This document shows positions 9,224-19,809 of a stretch of 30,156 bases of DNA, one piece after another. Numbering within the stretch: the stretch's first letter is position 1; every line of letters begins with the position of its first letter. Origin of the DNA: Saccoglossus kowalevskii (taxonomy: Eukaryota > Hemichordata > Enteropneusta > Harrimaniidae); contig NW_003105602.1 in the NCBI RefSeq assembly GCF_000003605.2, positions 312,500 to 342,655 on the forward strand, in the 5' to 3' direction. Both the position numbers and the translations under genes were made by a program. The notes beneath the pieces were generated by a model, which saw nothing but the letters and a program-made list of their open reading frames with translations, was not told where the DNA came from and searched no databases.

Positions 9224-11830
9224 TACTTTTGTACCAAACTTTTATTCCAATTTCTCAGCTCAGATTTCAACACTATTGATGTTTTCTTTGTTTATTTGTT
9301 TCCTTATTTCACTTTAAATTGATATAATGCAGAACACTGGTAATCTGCTTCCCTGCTTCATCAAAAAGTGACAATGAATAATGTGACACGAGGAAAATGC
9401 TGAAAGTATTCATTCATCTTGAGGCACAAAAGACGGTGGTCATTGTACCGTGCATGAGCGAGATACAGTATGTGTTGATGAACAGTGATATTTCCCACAA
9501 TTCATAGCACACTCCCAGTGGCAAGCACTCAATACTTGATTTGATCCAGTTGCAATGGGCACTGAATACAAATTTTGACTCGTTAGACTTCTTTGATGTA
9601 TGCAAAACATCTCTTGAAGCACTAGAGAATACAGGAATATGCACCTGCGGTCTTTTCTTTGATGTAATGTTTCCTGGGATTTAAATGAGATTTTGAATTT
9701 TCACTGTGCATGATTGCGTTCATATATCCTTGTCAAGTTGCATCACACAGGTATATAATCTTTGAAAATATAAATTATATTTTTCGATGGCAAATTCAGA
9801 ACAAAAACATGCCCACGCATTATAAACAGTATGACATAAACTAGGAGAATTTAAAAAATTTGTATACCGTGTTTTAGAAAAAGGGGTAAAAAAAAATGGT
9901 TTGATGTTAACTTTGCTATACGATGCAAGTAAACGATAATACAATAAATTTATTCTACCAAAAACTAGTCTGTGCCATAATACATGATTAGCAGCACACA
10001 AACTACATGTAGTTTGTTGTAAATATATTCGATACAGCGTATTTTAAAAATTAGGTTTCATAAACCTCTTGAAAAAAATCTGATAGGGCTGCCATGGAGC
10101 TATTGATTGCACACATAGATACTCACGTAATAAAACATGCACCAAGAGATGTCTTTATATGGAAATTCATTCTATACTCTTTGATGTTTGTTGCAGTTGT
10201 CGGTAGCGTACGCGTCTTCTTTGTACACATTCCATTCATCTGCACATAAGGTTAAGTGACCCATATCTCGCACATCCACGGCAAGGCCATCTTTTAAATA
10301 AAATTTCATGAAAGATTGTTGAATTACTGTGATTTAAATTAAGAGCAAGTTATAATTAATACATAGCAACTTTCATATAGTCCCACAATTGTAGTCCCTA
10401 ACTATCAGTAAACTACTAAAGTATACCAGATAAGATATACCGGTAGGGTTATCAAATGATAATCTGCATAAGTGAAAGTGCTCTAATATTTAAATTATGT
10501 TCTTAACAATAATAATAACCTGTGTAGTTTTTAGTTTGAGGGTCCTTGTGTAAATTTTATTTTGAGGGGGTTTGCAAATAAAAATTATGCAATTATCATT
10601 GTAACAACAAAATTAGAGGGCGGGAGAGGCACAACAATATAGTGCCCTCTATACTCTGTGGAAGCATTGATCTTCATCGTGATTTAATTTTAAAGTATTT
10701 CATCAACAACCAGTGAATGAACTTGATCTTCTTTATATGCAAATGATATTTTGATAGGTGTTATATTTTTTCCACTTTTTTTACTATTTGTTTGAAAGAG
10801 GTTCTTGCACATTTCATTGTCTATATTTGTTCATTTCATGATTACAAACATAATATTGAGATTAGATGCAGCATGTGCGTTTTCATCATATTTGTATCTC
10901 AATAAAAATCGATTGCTTTAAGTGATGACGCTGGTTGTCATGGTTTAAGATGAGTCCCACTCAACAACTTTAATATACTGCACATGTATGTATGCAAATG
11001 TTTAATGTACAAAATTCAAGTGCTTGCAGTTGCGACAATCTTCAAAAAGCAACTCTACCGTACTACCTCTAATAAAAATGACCTGTGCCATGAAAATGAC
11101 AATTTGATGATAAATTTGAAAGTAATGTTGTCTTCACTGTTTTAGACAGATTGTACAAGGCAATAATTGCACAGGTTTTTGAGGTAATGGTGACTTATCC
11201 TTTTTCAGTTGACTTATTTTGTTTCTGTCATTGGTAAATCATGCCTCTAATGGGCTTTCACTAACATGGTTTTAGTTCTGGTGTTGAACATTTTTCCTGA
11301 GCTATTTATTTTATCCACACACAAATAGGGAGAAGATACATGTATATGCAGTTTTATGTTTTATGTGGTTGATGACATGTTTTCAAATGAATAAATCATG
11401 TTTGCAATTAGCTTTGCCTGATACTTGCGAAAGTTGCATCATTTATTGCAATCAAATCTTTGTGTCATTTGACGTTGGTAAAGAGTTAGTGACAATATGT
11501 ATATCACCCACTACACCCACTGTTTGTACTGCTTTGTTATTTATTCACTGTGGAGCTGAGCTTATTATTCTATTATTTGAAATTGATTTATTTCATCTTA
11601 CTTTAATCATATACTTTTATACCTTGTTGATTAGCTTTACAATGGGTTGTGGACATGGGGGGGGGGAGTTTAGAAAGGTTTGTGCTTTACAATGCACTGA
11701 AGATGTGGTGCTTGCAATCTGTATTGTGTGCTTGTACTTTGATATATTAAACAATTTATTTGAAAAAAGACAATTTCTTGTGGTTGTTTAATACTCAGCA
11801 TAGGTGCATGTGTGTGTTAGCTTAATATTT
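9224..11830. other. SPTLC1 3' flank / probable 3' UTR and intergenic DNA
   Basis: No further coding exon. Possible plus-strand AATAAA signals occur at 9943-9948, 10129-10134, 10297-10302 and 10901-10906; the last is followed by a GT-rich stretch (CTGGTTGTCATGG), but the true end of the transcript cannot be fixed from sequence. A frame open at 11363-11791 has no domain and reads like AT-rich non-coding DNA. MITE copy G occupies 9431-10293. Confidence 0.6.
9431..10293. mobile_element. TTAA-type element, long copy G (about 863 bp)
   Basis: Left end AGACGGTGGTCATTGTACCG with the family block GTGTTGATGAACAGTGATATTTCCCACAAT. Right end GACCCATATCTCGCACATCC then CCATCT, followed by TTAA at 10294-10297. 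The left flank is CAAA, so the duplication is decayed. It is three to four times longer than the other copies, which suggests a later insertion or two partial copies read as one. No transposase coding is evident. Confidence 0.6.
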
Positions 11831-12659
11831 CTTGCTATCACCAGGATTTGTGACCTGTATGTCTTCTGCTAGTACCAGGATTTGTGACCTGTATGTCTTC
11901 TGCTAGTACCAGGATGTGTGACCTGTATGTCTTCTGCTAGTACCAGGATGTGTGACCTGTATGGCTTCTGCTCATACCAGGATGTGTGACCTGTATGTCT
12001 TCTGCTAGTACCAGGATGTGTGTCCTGTATGGCTTCTGCTAGTACCAGGATGTGTGACCTGTATGTCTTCTGCTAGTACCAGGATGTGTGACCTGTATGT
12101 CTTCTGCTAGTACCAGGATGTGTGACCTGTATGTCTTCTGCTTGTACCAGGATGTGTGACCTGTATGTCTTCTGCTCGTACCAGGATGTGTGACCTGTAT
12201 GTCTTCTGCTAGTACCAGGATGTGTGACCTGTATGTCTTCTGCTTGTACCAGGATGTGTGACCTGTATGTCTTCTGCTCGTACCAGGATGTGTGACATGT
12301 ATGTCTTCTGCTAGTACCAGGATGTGTGACCTGTATGGCTTCTGCTCGTACCAGGATGTGTGACCTGTATGTCTTCTGCTAGTACCAGGATGTGTGACCT
12401 GTATGGCTTCTGCTAGTACCAGGATGTGTGACCTGTATGTCTTCTGCTAGTACCAGGATGTGTGACCTGTATGTCTTCTGCTAGTACCAGGATGTGTGAC
12501 TTGTATGTCGTCTGCTAGTACCAGGATGTGTGACCTGTATGTCTTCTGCTAGTACCAGGATGTGTGACCTATATGGCTTCTGCTAGTACCAGGATGTGTG
12601 ACCTGTATGGCTTCTGCTAGTACCAGGATGTGTGACCTGTATGGCTTCTGCAAGTACCA
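11831..12659. repeat. 34-bp minisatellite, about 24 copies
   Basis: Unit TACCAGGATGTGTGACCTG followed by TATGTCTTCTGCTAG. The phase stays exact: the ACCAGGAT anchor runs from 11840 to 12622, which is 23 steps of 34 bp. Variants are limited (GTCTTC/GGCTTC, CTAG/CTCG/CTTG, TTTGTG in the first two copies), indicating recent homogenisation. It lies between the convergent SPTLC1 and esterase A genes. Confidence 0.97.
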
Positions 12660-12798
12660 CGGTGGCGAGGCAAACAACATAATGTAAGAGCTCTACAAAT
12701 GTAAGGGAATGCAATCAACACGTTTTTATATCACTTTTCATTCTCTAGATATTTAACTTTTAATCAGAATTATGTAGTCCGCCATCTTGTTTCTCCAA

Positions 12799-13322
12799 CA
12801 AAGGATTGTGGGTACAGTGTGACATCATATCTACTGTTGTGAAATATTGAGAAAATGCTTTCATCTATAACGTGAGAAATACTGATGCAAATTGGTTCAA
12901 ATTTTCGGTGTGCATATAACTCATTTGAAATTAGAATGTTACAAATACACAAAAAGTAATGATATTGCCAAAAACGTAAAATAAATAAACATTATTTTGG
13001 TTGTTAAAAATAGAATGACACTTTTTTTCATCCTCTTTGTGGTCAACAGCTTATGTATCACCTGTACAACCTACTTGCATCGATAAATTGTATACAATAT
13101 ACAAAAAAAATTGAGCATCTGGTAGAAAAACACAAAAATGAATATTTTCAGTTGTGTTGCCATGACAACTATTTTATATGCATTTTCGACACTGGTACAT
13201 TGTATGCTAGCATACAATTTCTAGCTAATTTGAAGTTCAACTTTTGAAGTTATAGATGAAATCTTTTTCTCAATTTCTCACAACAGTGGAAGTGATGTCA
13301 CACTTTACCCATAATCCTTTGC
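12799..13322. mobile_element. Foldback element with ~75-bp imperfect inverted arms
   Basis: 12799-12876 and 13247-13322 are reverse complements of each other at roughly 85 per cent by eye. Shared blocks include TTATAGATGAAA, TTTCTCAAT, CACAACAGT, GATGTCACACT and ACCC(A/T)AATCCTTT-like ends. The 370-bp centre is not coding. No target duplication can be identified. Confidence 0.65.
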
Positions 13323-13337
13323 TTTTAGAATCAAGAC

Positions 13338-13430
13338 AGGGCGGTGGTCGTCGCGCAGTACGTGTTCGAATATTTGTTACTTACGTTGTATTGGTCACTA
13401 TTAATCTCACATCGAACACGACTACCACCT
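13338..13430. mobile_element. TTAA-type MITE, copy C (93 bp)
   Basis: Left end AGGGCGGTGGTCGTCGCGCA and right end CGACTACCACCT followed by TTAA at 13431-13434. The left TTAA is lost (AGAC). This is the shortest copy, with little between the inverted ends. It sits 15 bp from the right arm of the neighbouring foldback element. Confidence 0.8.
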
Positions 13431-13464
13431 TTAACATTTACAGTGCAGATGACATACAATTTAC

Positions 13465-13486
13465 TTGTTTGTTTGTTTGTTTGTTT
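13465..13486. repeat. (TTGT)n microsatellite
   Basis: About five TTGT units. A complementary-type (AAAC)n run occurs at 19814-19829 inside esterase B intron 3. Confidence 0.9.
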
Positions 13487-14237
13487 ATTTCGATAAACAA
13501 CTGCAGTACAAAAAATAAAAGCAAGTGTTTTTAAATTGATATAACTAATTATATAATAGTTATGTTGACTGTGGTATACTTAACCAAAAGACGAATGTCA
13601 GAATTCGTATTATCCCATCTTTCTATTGTGGAGAGGGCTCAGACGAAGACAACCAGGCTAAGAATTTGATGTCCCGGTTACACAATAAAGGGTTTATTAT
13701 AACTGCTACACAGTTCTACTAATCTACGAAATACGAAGCCACGCATTTATTACATCAATTCTGGCATCTTTGTGGGTTTTACACATAACAGTTTTATTCT
13801 ACATTCCCCGGTATCAAGAAAGGAAATTGTATTTTAATTTCTCCACAGCCTCATTTCACTCTTGAATATTTGGCAGTCACGTATCCAAGGTAACATCTAA
13901 AAATAATTAGTGTGATTTATGGAGTTTAATAAAATATTTAGTTTAAAACAATTCTTAATTAGTGTGAATGCCACTCCTTGTAAACCTCTGCTACATCCTT
14001 ATATAACAATTGACAAGAAAAAACGAAGTCAACTTGTTTTGTTGGTAGAGGGCGCTCATTGTAAATCGAACCACCTGAAATGCTTTTGAAAATATATTAA
14101 TTGAAATAACCATTCAACACAGTTCTCAGTTATGGCACAGTTTCCCCCATAGTCTGTGAATTCATTTCTTCGCCATCACGATTTCTTTCTAATTGAGTGA
14201 GGCCCTACATTCATAAACATAAATCGGAGGAAATCTA

Positions 14238-15042
14238 TTAAACATATTTAAACATATGTCTGGCGTATTCAACAAAACACTTTCTAGCGTGTCTGCCAGC
14301 TTCGAATGATATTGGTCCTCCGCCTAAAGGAAACATGCCATGGAACCCATCATGAACGTGCTCCCACTTAACGGTAATGTTATTTTCTTCCAATCGTTTA
14401 ACGAACAGTATCCCGTCATCCCGGAGCATATCGAACCCCGCGGTGAGGATAAACGCCGGTGGCACAGCATTCAGTAGCTGGTGGTCCTCCGCCATCAACG
14501 GCGCAAAGAACGGGTTGGTGACAAGCTTATAAAGTTTATCAGAAATGTCGCCATCGTTCCTCATCTCTGAAGACTCGTGCCAATCCTTTGTAAATAACGT
14601 CGGCACTTCGCTGTGGTTGATATGATCCAACATATGTACTTTCTCAGACCGCCGTATTTTGTTGTATGCGCGGCCATCGAGCAATGACTCGGTCGCCGAA
14701 TCGTTCCCGAGAGCGTACATCGAATAAAATAGGGCTACATTGTCCCTGCCGTTGACGAACCCAGTCGCCACGTTCTCATGTTGAATGTACGAAGGCAGTG
14801 TGAAATCAATGGCCTGTAAGGTGGGATTTAGCATAGCTTGGAATGCTAGCGATTGTAAACTCATGTCCTGTGATAACTTCATTGCGACGGCAGCAGCAAG
14901 GTTACCACCGGTGCTATCTCCAGCAACCGCTATCTTCAATGGATTTACGTGAAATAGTTCAGCGTTTCTCATCATGTATCTAGTTGCTCGGCAACAGTCT
15001 TTAAACGGGATGGGGAACTTATACTGTGGAGATTGTCGGTAG
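14238..15042 (-). CDS. Esterase A exon 4 (catalytic triad)
   Basis: Acceptor TTCGTAG|C completes the Asp of DYRQSP. Carries GDSTGGN, the Asp and His of the triad, and ends ARHMFKYV with TAA at 14238-14240. Confidence 0.95.
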
Positions 15043-17503
15043 CTACGAACAAAACCAAAATTGAATACCATTAGATCATGCGAACGCGCTACGCCGACGT
15101 ATGGGTTAATTAAAATAGACGAGTAAACAGAAAACGGGGATAAAACTCTATTATTCGGCGACGAGACGCTAATAATTTGTAATTACAGTGACAATGTCAA
15201 CTAGATTAACTAGTTTACCTTCATTTCAAAATTAATTGCTCACAATGCGCAGTTTTCCTGTAATATATTACAACCGTGATAACATGTAAACATTGGACTT
15301 GAGCGGTTGTATTAAATGGCGGCGGTCGTCGCGCCTCACATGTGCGCCATTACGTGTTGATAAACATGGATTTTCCCACAATCCGATGCGGTATTTTAAC
15401 TTAAAAATCACGTGTACGATTTTTGACCTGAGCGCGAATAATTACCACCGGTGACTCCCTCGACACCGTCAAATCACCAAAGAAATTACTTAGTTAAAAA
15501 TTGATAACGTCTTAGTTAGTACTCGCCATCTTTGTTTATATGAGACCCCATATATTTCGCGCATGCGTGGCGCGACGACCACCGCCCTTTAATGTGACTA
15601 ATATGACCAAACGTCAACAATTATGGTCCGATTACATCAAAAACATAAAATGAAATAAAAGTATACAAAATACAGAAATATATGGTCAGCCAAGTCCTTC
15701 CTTAAATAGGAACTCGAGTTGATTTTAATAACTTTAACAAATCCGTTTCAAAATGTCCAAAAAATGGAATTTATTTTTTAGTTACTTACTCCACCGACAC
15801 GACAACCATCTTCAGTTTCCGTGCGATGTTTAGCATCGCCTCGTCATACATTTCTGTAGAACAAATAGCAAAACAAGTGGAGAAACGTCAAGAAAAACAA
15901 TGATTGACTAACACAGATGATCAGAATTGTTTAATTGTTAAAAAATGGTTTTATTGTGTACTGTTGCTTACAAAGTACTGCAACAAAATATACTACAGCG
16001 GGACTACTTTTCGGTTCCTATTCATCATATCTAAAATGTTCAATTATACATGGTGAACAAGTCTACACTACAAGTTTAACTGTAGGTGTCCAGACTCAAG
16101 GCGTTGAACCCTAAAAACAGCAATAATAGTGTCAACAATGCATCACATATTAACAGTGATCAATATTTAACCTACAAAGTTCATGGTCGGAAAACCGTAA
16201 CACATATATATTGCTACGCACACACAATACATACCAATGGAATTGGCGATAAATCCACCGCCATGGAAGTAAACAAGTGCTGGAATGTACTCTTCCTTTC
16301 TTTTAGCTGGTTCATATACCCGTACCCGAACACTGTCGAAGTTATGGTAGTAAGCTCGCATGTTTTTCGGCACATCTTGGAGGTACAACGCGGTATCTAA
16401 CATACGAAGTGTGTCTGATTCTGACTGGATTCCGAGCGCGTCCCCTGCTTTGGCCTGCGTTTTTTAAAAAACACAAATATTATAAAAACACAAATAATAT
16501 AACTAAAGAAAAAAATATCGTTACTTATTAAAGTATAATTATGCAAGAATAATCATAATTTAATCCATAGAAGCAAAATGCGAATTGTATATGTGTTTTA
16601 TACTAAGGTCATTATTGACAGAAATGTCATAAATTTATTTTTGACTATGATGAGCTTTAAACACTAACTTGTAAACAAGCTTCAGAATTGTTATGGACAA
16701 TTAAATTTTTATTTATTCATAATGACCGTTGCCCACGTGCCACAGAGGAAATGACGTCATTATGTATAATTTGAAAGATGTTTGAACGAATGGCATGCCT
16801 ACATTGTTTTGTAGTTAATGTTTAACTTGTAAATGATCTACTACGATTTGTAATGCATACATGGCGTGGAGCTTCATCATTGGACGAACAGAGATCCCAC
16901 GCTTTTCTGAAAATAATTGAAAGTTCTCAAACAAATCCTATGACGATTACGGCTACATTTGAATCGCAAACAAGATGATAGTATTATATTATACTGCTAA
17001 ATTGCCGTATTCGTTCGATGAATGTGGTTTGATGAAATGTCTTTCAACTTTCCGATGTTTGAATATTTTGTCAACAACACTACAAGGTTGCAAAAAAAAT
17101 CAAGTTTACAGGAAATATAAAAGGTATCTGATAAGTAAAGGCGTCAGTTGCAACAAACCACTAACTACAGTTGATTATGACACACATGTGCGTAATGTGC
17201 TGGGTCGTTGCACAGTCGTGATGAATACGATGTGGTAATCGTGTAAAACACCCAAGCAATTGTCCATTGGATGTCAAACATATTACATGCGACATAGAGA
17301 TGAATGGTCATTGTCGATAAAACATAAGCGCAGCTCAAATCCTTAATAATAAACGTCATCCTTACCAAATGTCGCACTGTTCGAAATGCGGCGTCAACAA
17401 ACATCAATTTTGTGGGCTCTGCTATCCCATACGGCATTGGGGAATATACATAGTATGAAAAGAGTAGAATGAAGGCACTGAGAAACACCACGCCACGGAT
17501 CAT
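14238..17503 (-). CDS. AADAC/NCEH1-like esterase, paralogue A (complete, four exons)
   Basis: Predicted ER-anchored serine ester hydrolase of the hormone-sensitive-lipase-like family; substrates could be neutral lipids, cholesteryl esters or xenobiotic amides and esters. Exons in transcription order: 17366-17503, 16235-16454, 15790-15853, 14238-15042; joined 1,227 bp, 408 aa, the usual family length. The first ATG has A at -3. Residues about 5-22 form one hydrophobic segment (VVFLSAFILLFSYYVY), the type II signal anchor. The oxyanion loop HGGG is at 110-113, nucleophile Ser184 in GDSTGGN, Asp345 in AGFDMLRDDG and His375 in DGFHGM, so the triad is complete. Oddities: GDSTGGN replaces the usual GDSAGGN, and YRQSPQ replaces YRLAPE. 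It cannot be assigned to AADAC rather than NCEH1 without a phylogeny. Confidence 0.92.
15043..15789. other. Esterase A intron 3 with MITE copy B
   Basis: 747 bp, about a third of which is MITE copy B. Nothing else recognised. Confidence 0.8.
15316..15588. mobile_element. TTAA-type MITE, copy B (273 bp, near full length)
   Basis: Intact TTAA flanks at 15312-15315 and 15589-15592. Inverted ends: left ATGGCGGCGGTCGTCGCGCC; right, reverse-complemented, AGGGCGGTGGTCGTCGCGCC followed by ACGCATGCGCG. The interior, read on the minus strand, aligns with copy F across its whole length (TTTAACTAAGTAATTTCTTTGGTGATT against a similar block in F), so these two define the full-length element of about 275-300 bp. 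Confidence 0.93.
15790..15853 (-). CDS. Esterase A exon 3
   Basis: A 64-bp exon, acceptor TTCTACAG|AA and donor GGTGGA|GTAAGT. Encodes MYDEAMLNIARKLKMVVVSV, with Glu split at its start and Asp split at its end. Too short for ordinary ORF finding but the phases fit both neighbours exactly. Confidence 0.9.
15854..16234. other. Esterase A intron 2
   Basis: 381 bp; nothing recognised. Confidence 0.8.
16235..16454 (-). CDS. Esterase A exon 2 (HGGG exon)
   Basis: Acceptor AACGCAG|GCC, donor ATTG|GTATGT, phase 0 in and phase 1 out. Encodes VRVRVYEPAKRKEEYIPALV, then YFHGGGF, the oxyanion loop. Confidence 0.92.
16455..17365. other. Esterase A intron 1
   Basis: 911 bp of AT-rich DNA. A palindromic TGACGTCA (CRE-type) core lies near 16752-16759, of unknown importance. 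No exon or repeat seen. Confidence 0.75.
17366..17503 (-). CDS. Esterase A exon 1 (signal anchor)
   Basis: ATG at 17501-17503; 46 whole codons ending RTVRHL at TTG|GTAAGG. Encodes the N-terminal membrane segment and the YSPMPYGIAEPTKL linker typical of the family. Confidence 0.88.
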
Positions 17504-17751
17504 CTTGATTCTAATTCAACTATATTGTAACATGTGTCAGGTAGTAATGGGGCATCAGAGCGAGTTCAAAGTCCAGTTATGATTGCGCCCTCTAGTTTTG
17601 TTTTGAGAAATGGGTGCGGCGCCGGACAAGTTGAGTCGTAACTGCAAATCGTCAACAATAATGCTATAACCCAGTCTATAACATCCCATCCCATAATTCC
17701 GTGTCCGATACGATTGGGAAATTTAGTGGAATTATTAAACATGAACTTTAA

Positions 17752-18157
17752 AGGGCGGCATACAACGCGTGTCCGTTCATTCCTCTTTCAACGAACAAGT
17801 GGGGCAATACCCTAGAACAATATACCGCTTCGAATTGCCCAAGACAAACGGATCGATAACAGCAACACAATTCTCCATATATTGTGTTGAATTGTGGGTT
17901 GAAAGGAGATTGTTGTCGCGCATGCGCTTTCCCAGTGGTAAGCTGGAGTGCGAGTTTTGGTCTGATGGCGATGTGTACTAATTACCGACTAGACTCCATA
18001 GCTTAGATACCTTAGGTGGATTTCAATTAACCCAGGAACTACTAAGTTAAATTTTGGTAGTTACTCTCTTTTTTTTTGGTACGCGTTGATAGAGCCAAAA
18101 ATGAAAGTTGCCATCTTTTGTTAATATTAGACCCACATCTTTTGTGGCGCAACGACC
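17752..18157. mobile_element. TTAA-type MITE, decayed copy H (about 406 bp)
   Basis: TTAA at 17748-17751 followed by AGGGCGGCATACAACGCGTG. The other end shows GCCATCTTTTGTTAATATTAGACCCACATC and GTGGCGCAACGACC then TTTGAA, matching copy B's GCCATCTTTG...GAGACCCCATAT...GTGGCGCGACGACC with losses. The most diverged copy of the set. Confidence 0.65.
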
Positions 18158-18299
18158 TTTGAAATTTATCTTCTGCTCGTGTTTGTTCAGTAGACGAGTT
18201 TCAAGTACATAGCGCAACCAGTCGGATATGTGTGACAATGGGGGCATGCGCGCTCGAAGGTCTGTTTTCATGCCCGTAGACCCCCCCAAAAAAAACTCA

Positions 18300-18425
18300 C
18301 GCCCTTGGCGCTCGTTGATCCCTCAGAGAGTACACAGAACCCCAGGCAAAATCCAGGCGCTCGTTGGTCCCTCGAAGAATATAACGACCCCCCCCCCCAC
18401 CAAGCAAAATCCTGGCTACGGGTAT
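18300..18425. repeat. Short imperfect tandem duplication
   Basis: GGCGCTCGTTGATCCCTC near 18307 and GGCGCTCGTTGGTCCCTC near 18356 begin two units of about 50-65 bp, each with a CAAAATCC(A/T)GG block. A run of 13 C interrupts the second unit. Confidence 0.55.
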
Positions 18426-18989
18426 AGGGGTGTTTTCTTGCTCGTGCAATGTATTCACTGGTTTCCCTGGTTCCCGGCGTTCTTATGAGCTATCGAACAG
18501 ACAGAATTGTAATGTTTTTACACCAGAGTGCGCAAGTTTCTATGGTAACGACGGAACCCGAAACTTGTCCATCAATTGTGCATTAAAACATATCTTGCGA
18601 CACATCATCAATAGGGCTACAGATATATAATCATAGAACTTCACAATATAAGTAACTCTTGACAAAAAACAAGCATCAACGATCGTTATTTATATAAAAC
18701 TACTCTTTAAATTCATGTTGAATATTATGAAAACGAAGTCTTAAATTTTACCAGAAAAATCACGTGACCACTCGCTCACGATAAGTGTTCTTATTACATT
18801 TTTTGTAAAATACAGTGGATTTAATTTCAATTATTTTATATGTCATGGGCATTTCAATAAGCCTATTGCCAACTTTTGAATATTGGCGAATGAGAAACAC
18901 TCTACATTCATAAACTTTGGCATTAGTTAAGTTGATGCTGTCGGAATCTGAGAGCGATTGCAGGGCTAGGTCCTCGACTGTGTCTTACT

Positions 18990-19809
18990 TCACAATACTG
19001 GCACAGTTATTAAATTAAACTTCTTTTGAATGTATTCTCGCACTTTCTCGCGACACTCTTTCCCCGCATCGTAGTGTCCAAAATTAATCATTCCGTGGAA
19101 GCCGGACTCAATGTGGTCCAGAGTGACGTCAACACCTGCATTTTCAAGTCTCTTCGCATACAGGATTCCTTCGTCTCTGAGTACATCGAACTCTGCAGTG
19201 ACCATATAGGTGTCGCTGAGTCCACGTAAATCTTTACGCATGAGGGGCGAGAAAGATGGGTTGGTGAAAACTCGGAAAACTTTCTGTGGGATTGTTATTT
19301 TCTCGCTAACCGATGCGTTGACCCTGTTCTCCCGTTGCTTGTATTTATCGGGTACGTTGGAATCGTCAACAAAATTCGCCAAGAATGCCTTGTCTGATTG
19401 TTTAACTTTCTCCAGCAACTGACCCCTTAGTATGGCATCGTGTATCTCAGGGTCGATCACCCCGAAAGCGTAGGTGAGGCGAAAATTGATAGTTGTGTTT
19501 CGATCATTAAATGTCGGGAGAATACGATCGTTTTGTAGATGCGATGGCAAGTCGAACGTCAACGATTGTAACGCAGGGTAAATTAATGCTTGGAATTTTA
19601 GCGCAGGGATTTCTTCCTCTCCGTTTACGCTTGCCAAGTGTAACTTTTGCGCAACGGCAGCAGCTAAGTTCCCTCCAGCACTGTCGCCCATCACCGCCAC
19701 ATTATCGATATCAACGTAGTAATCGTCTGCATTCTGTAACACGCGTTTAGTAACGGCCAAACAGTCGCGGTATGCGGCTGGGTACGTATACTCGGGAGCT
19801 AAACGATAT
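18990..19809 (-). CDS. Esterase B exon 4 (catalytic triad)
   Basis: Acceptor TTTCTTAG|A completes the Gly before YRLAPEYTYP. Contains GDSAGGNLAAAVAQKL, the triad Asp and His, and the stop at 18990-18992. The frame stays open upstream through the intron to 19997, but that part is non-coding. Confidence 0.95.

Larger units (their letters stand above)
12660..14237. other. Intergenic / 3' flank of esterase A
   Basis: No exon seen. It contains an inverted pair (12799-12876 with 13247-13322), MITE copy C, and a GTTT microsatellite. Minus-strand AATAAA signals at 13693-13698 and 13746-13751 could serve esterase A, about 490-550 nt after its stop. Confidence 0.6.
17504..18989. other. Intergenic between esterases A and B (head-to-tail)
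   Basis: Upstream region of A and downstream region of B. Contains MITE copy H 249 bp upstream of the A start codon, and a C-rich, partly duplicated stretch near 18280-18420 with runs of 7 and 13 C. A minus-strand ATTAAA at 18820-18825 could be the polyadenylation signal of B. I see no clear TATA box for A. Confidence 0.6.

Noticed and set aside
11363-11791. A 142-codon frame with hydrophobic stretches.
   Set aside because: Its composition is that of AT-rich DNA, no domain is recognisable, and no splice partners are visible downstream of SPTLC1.
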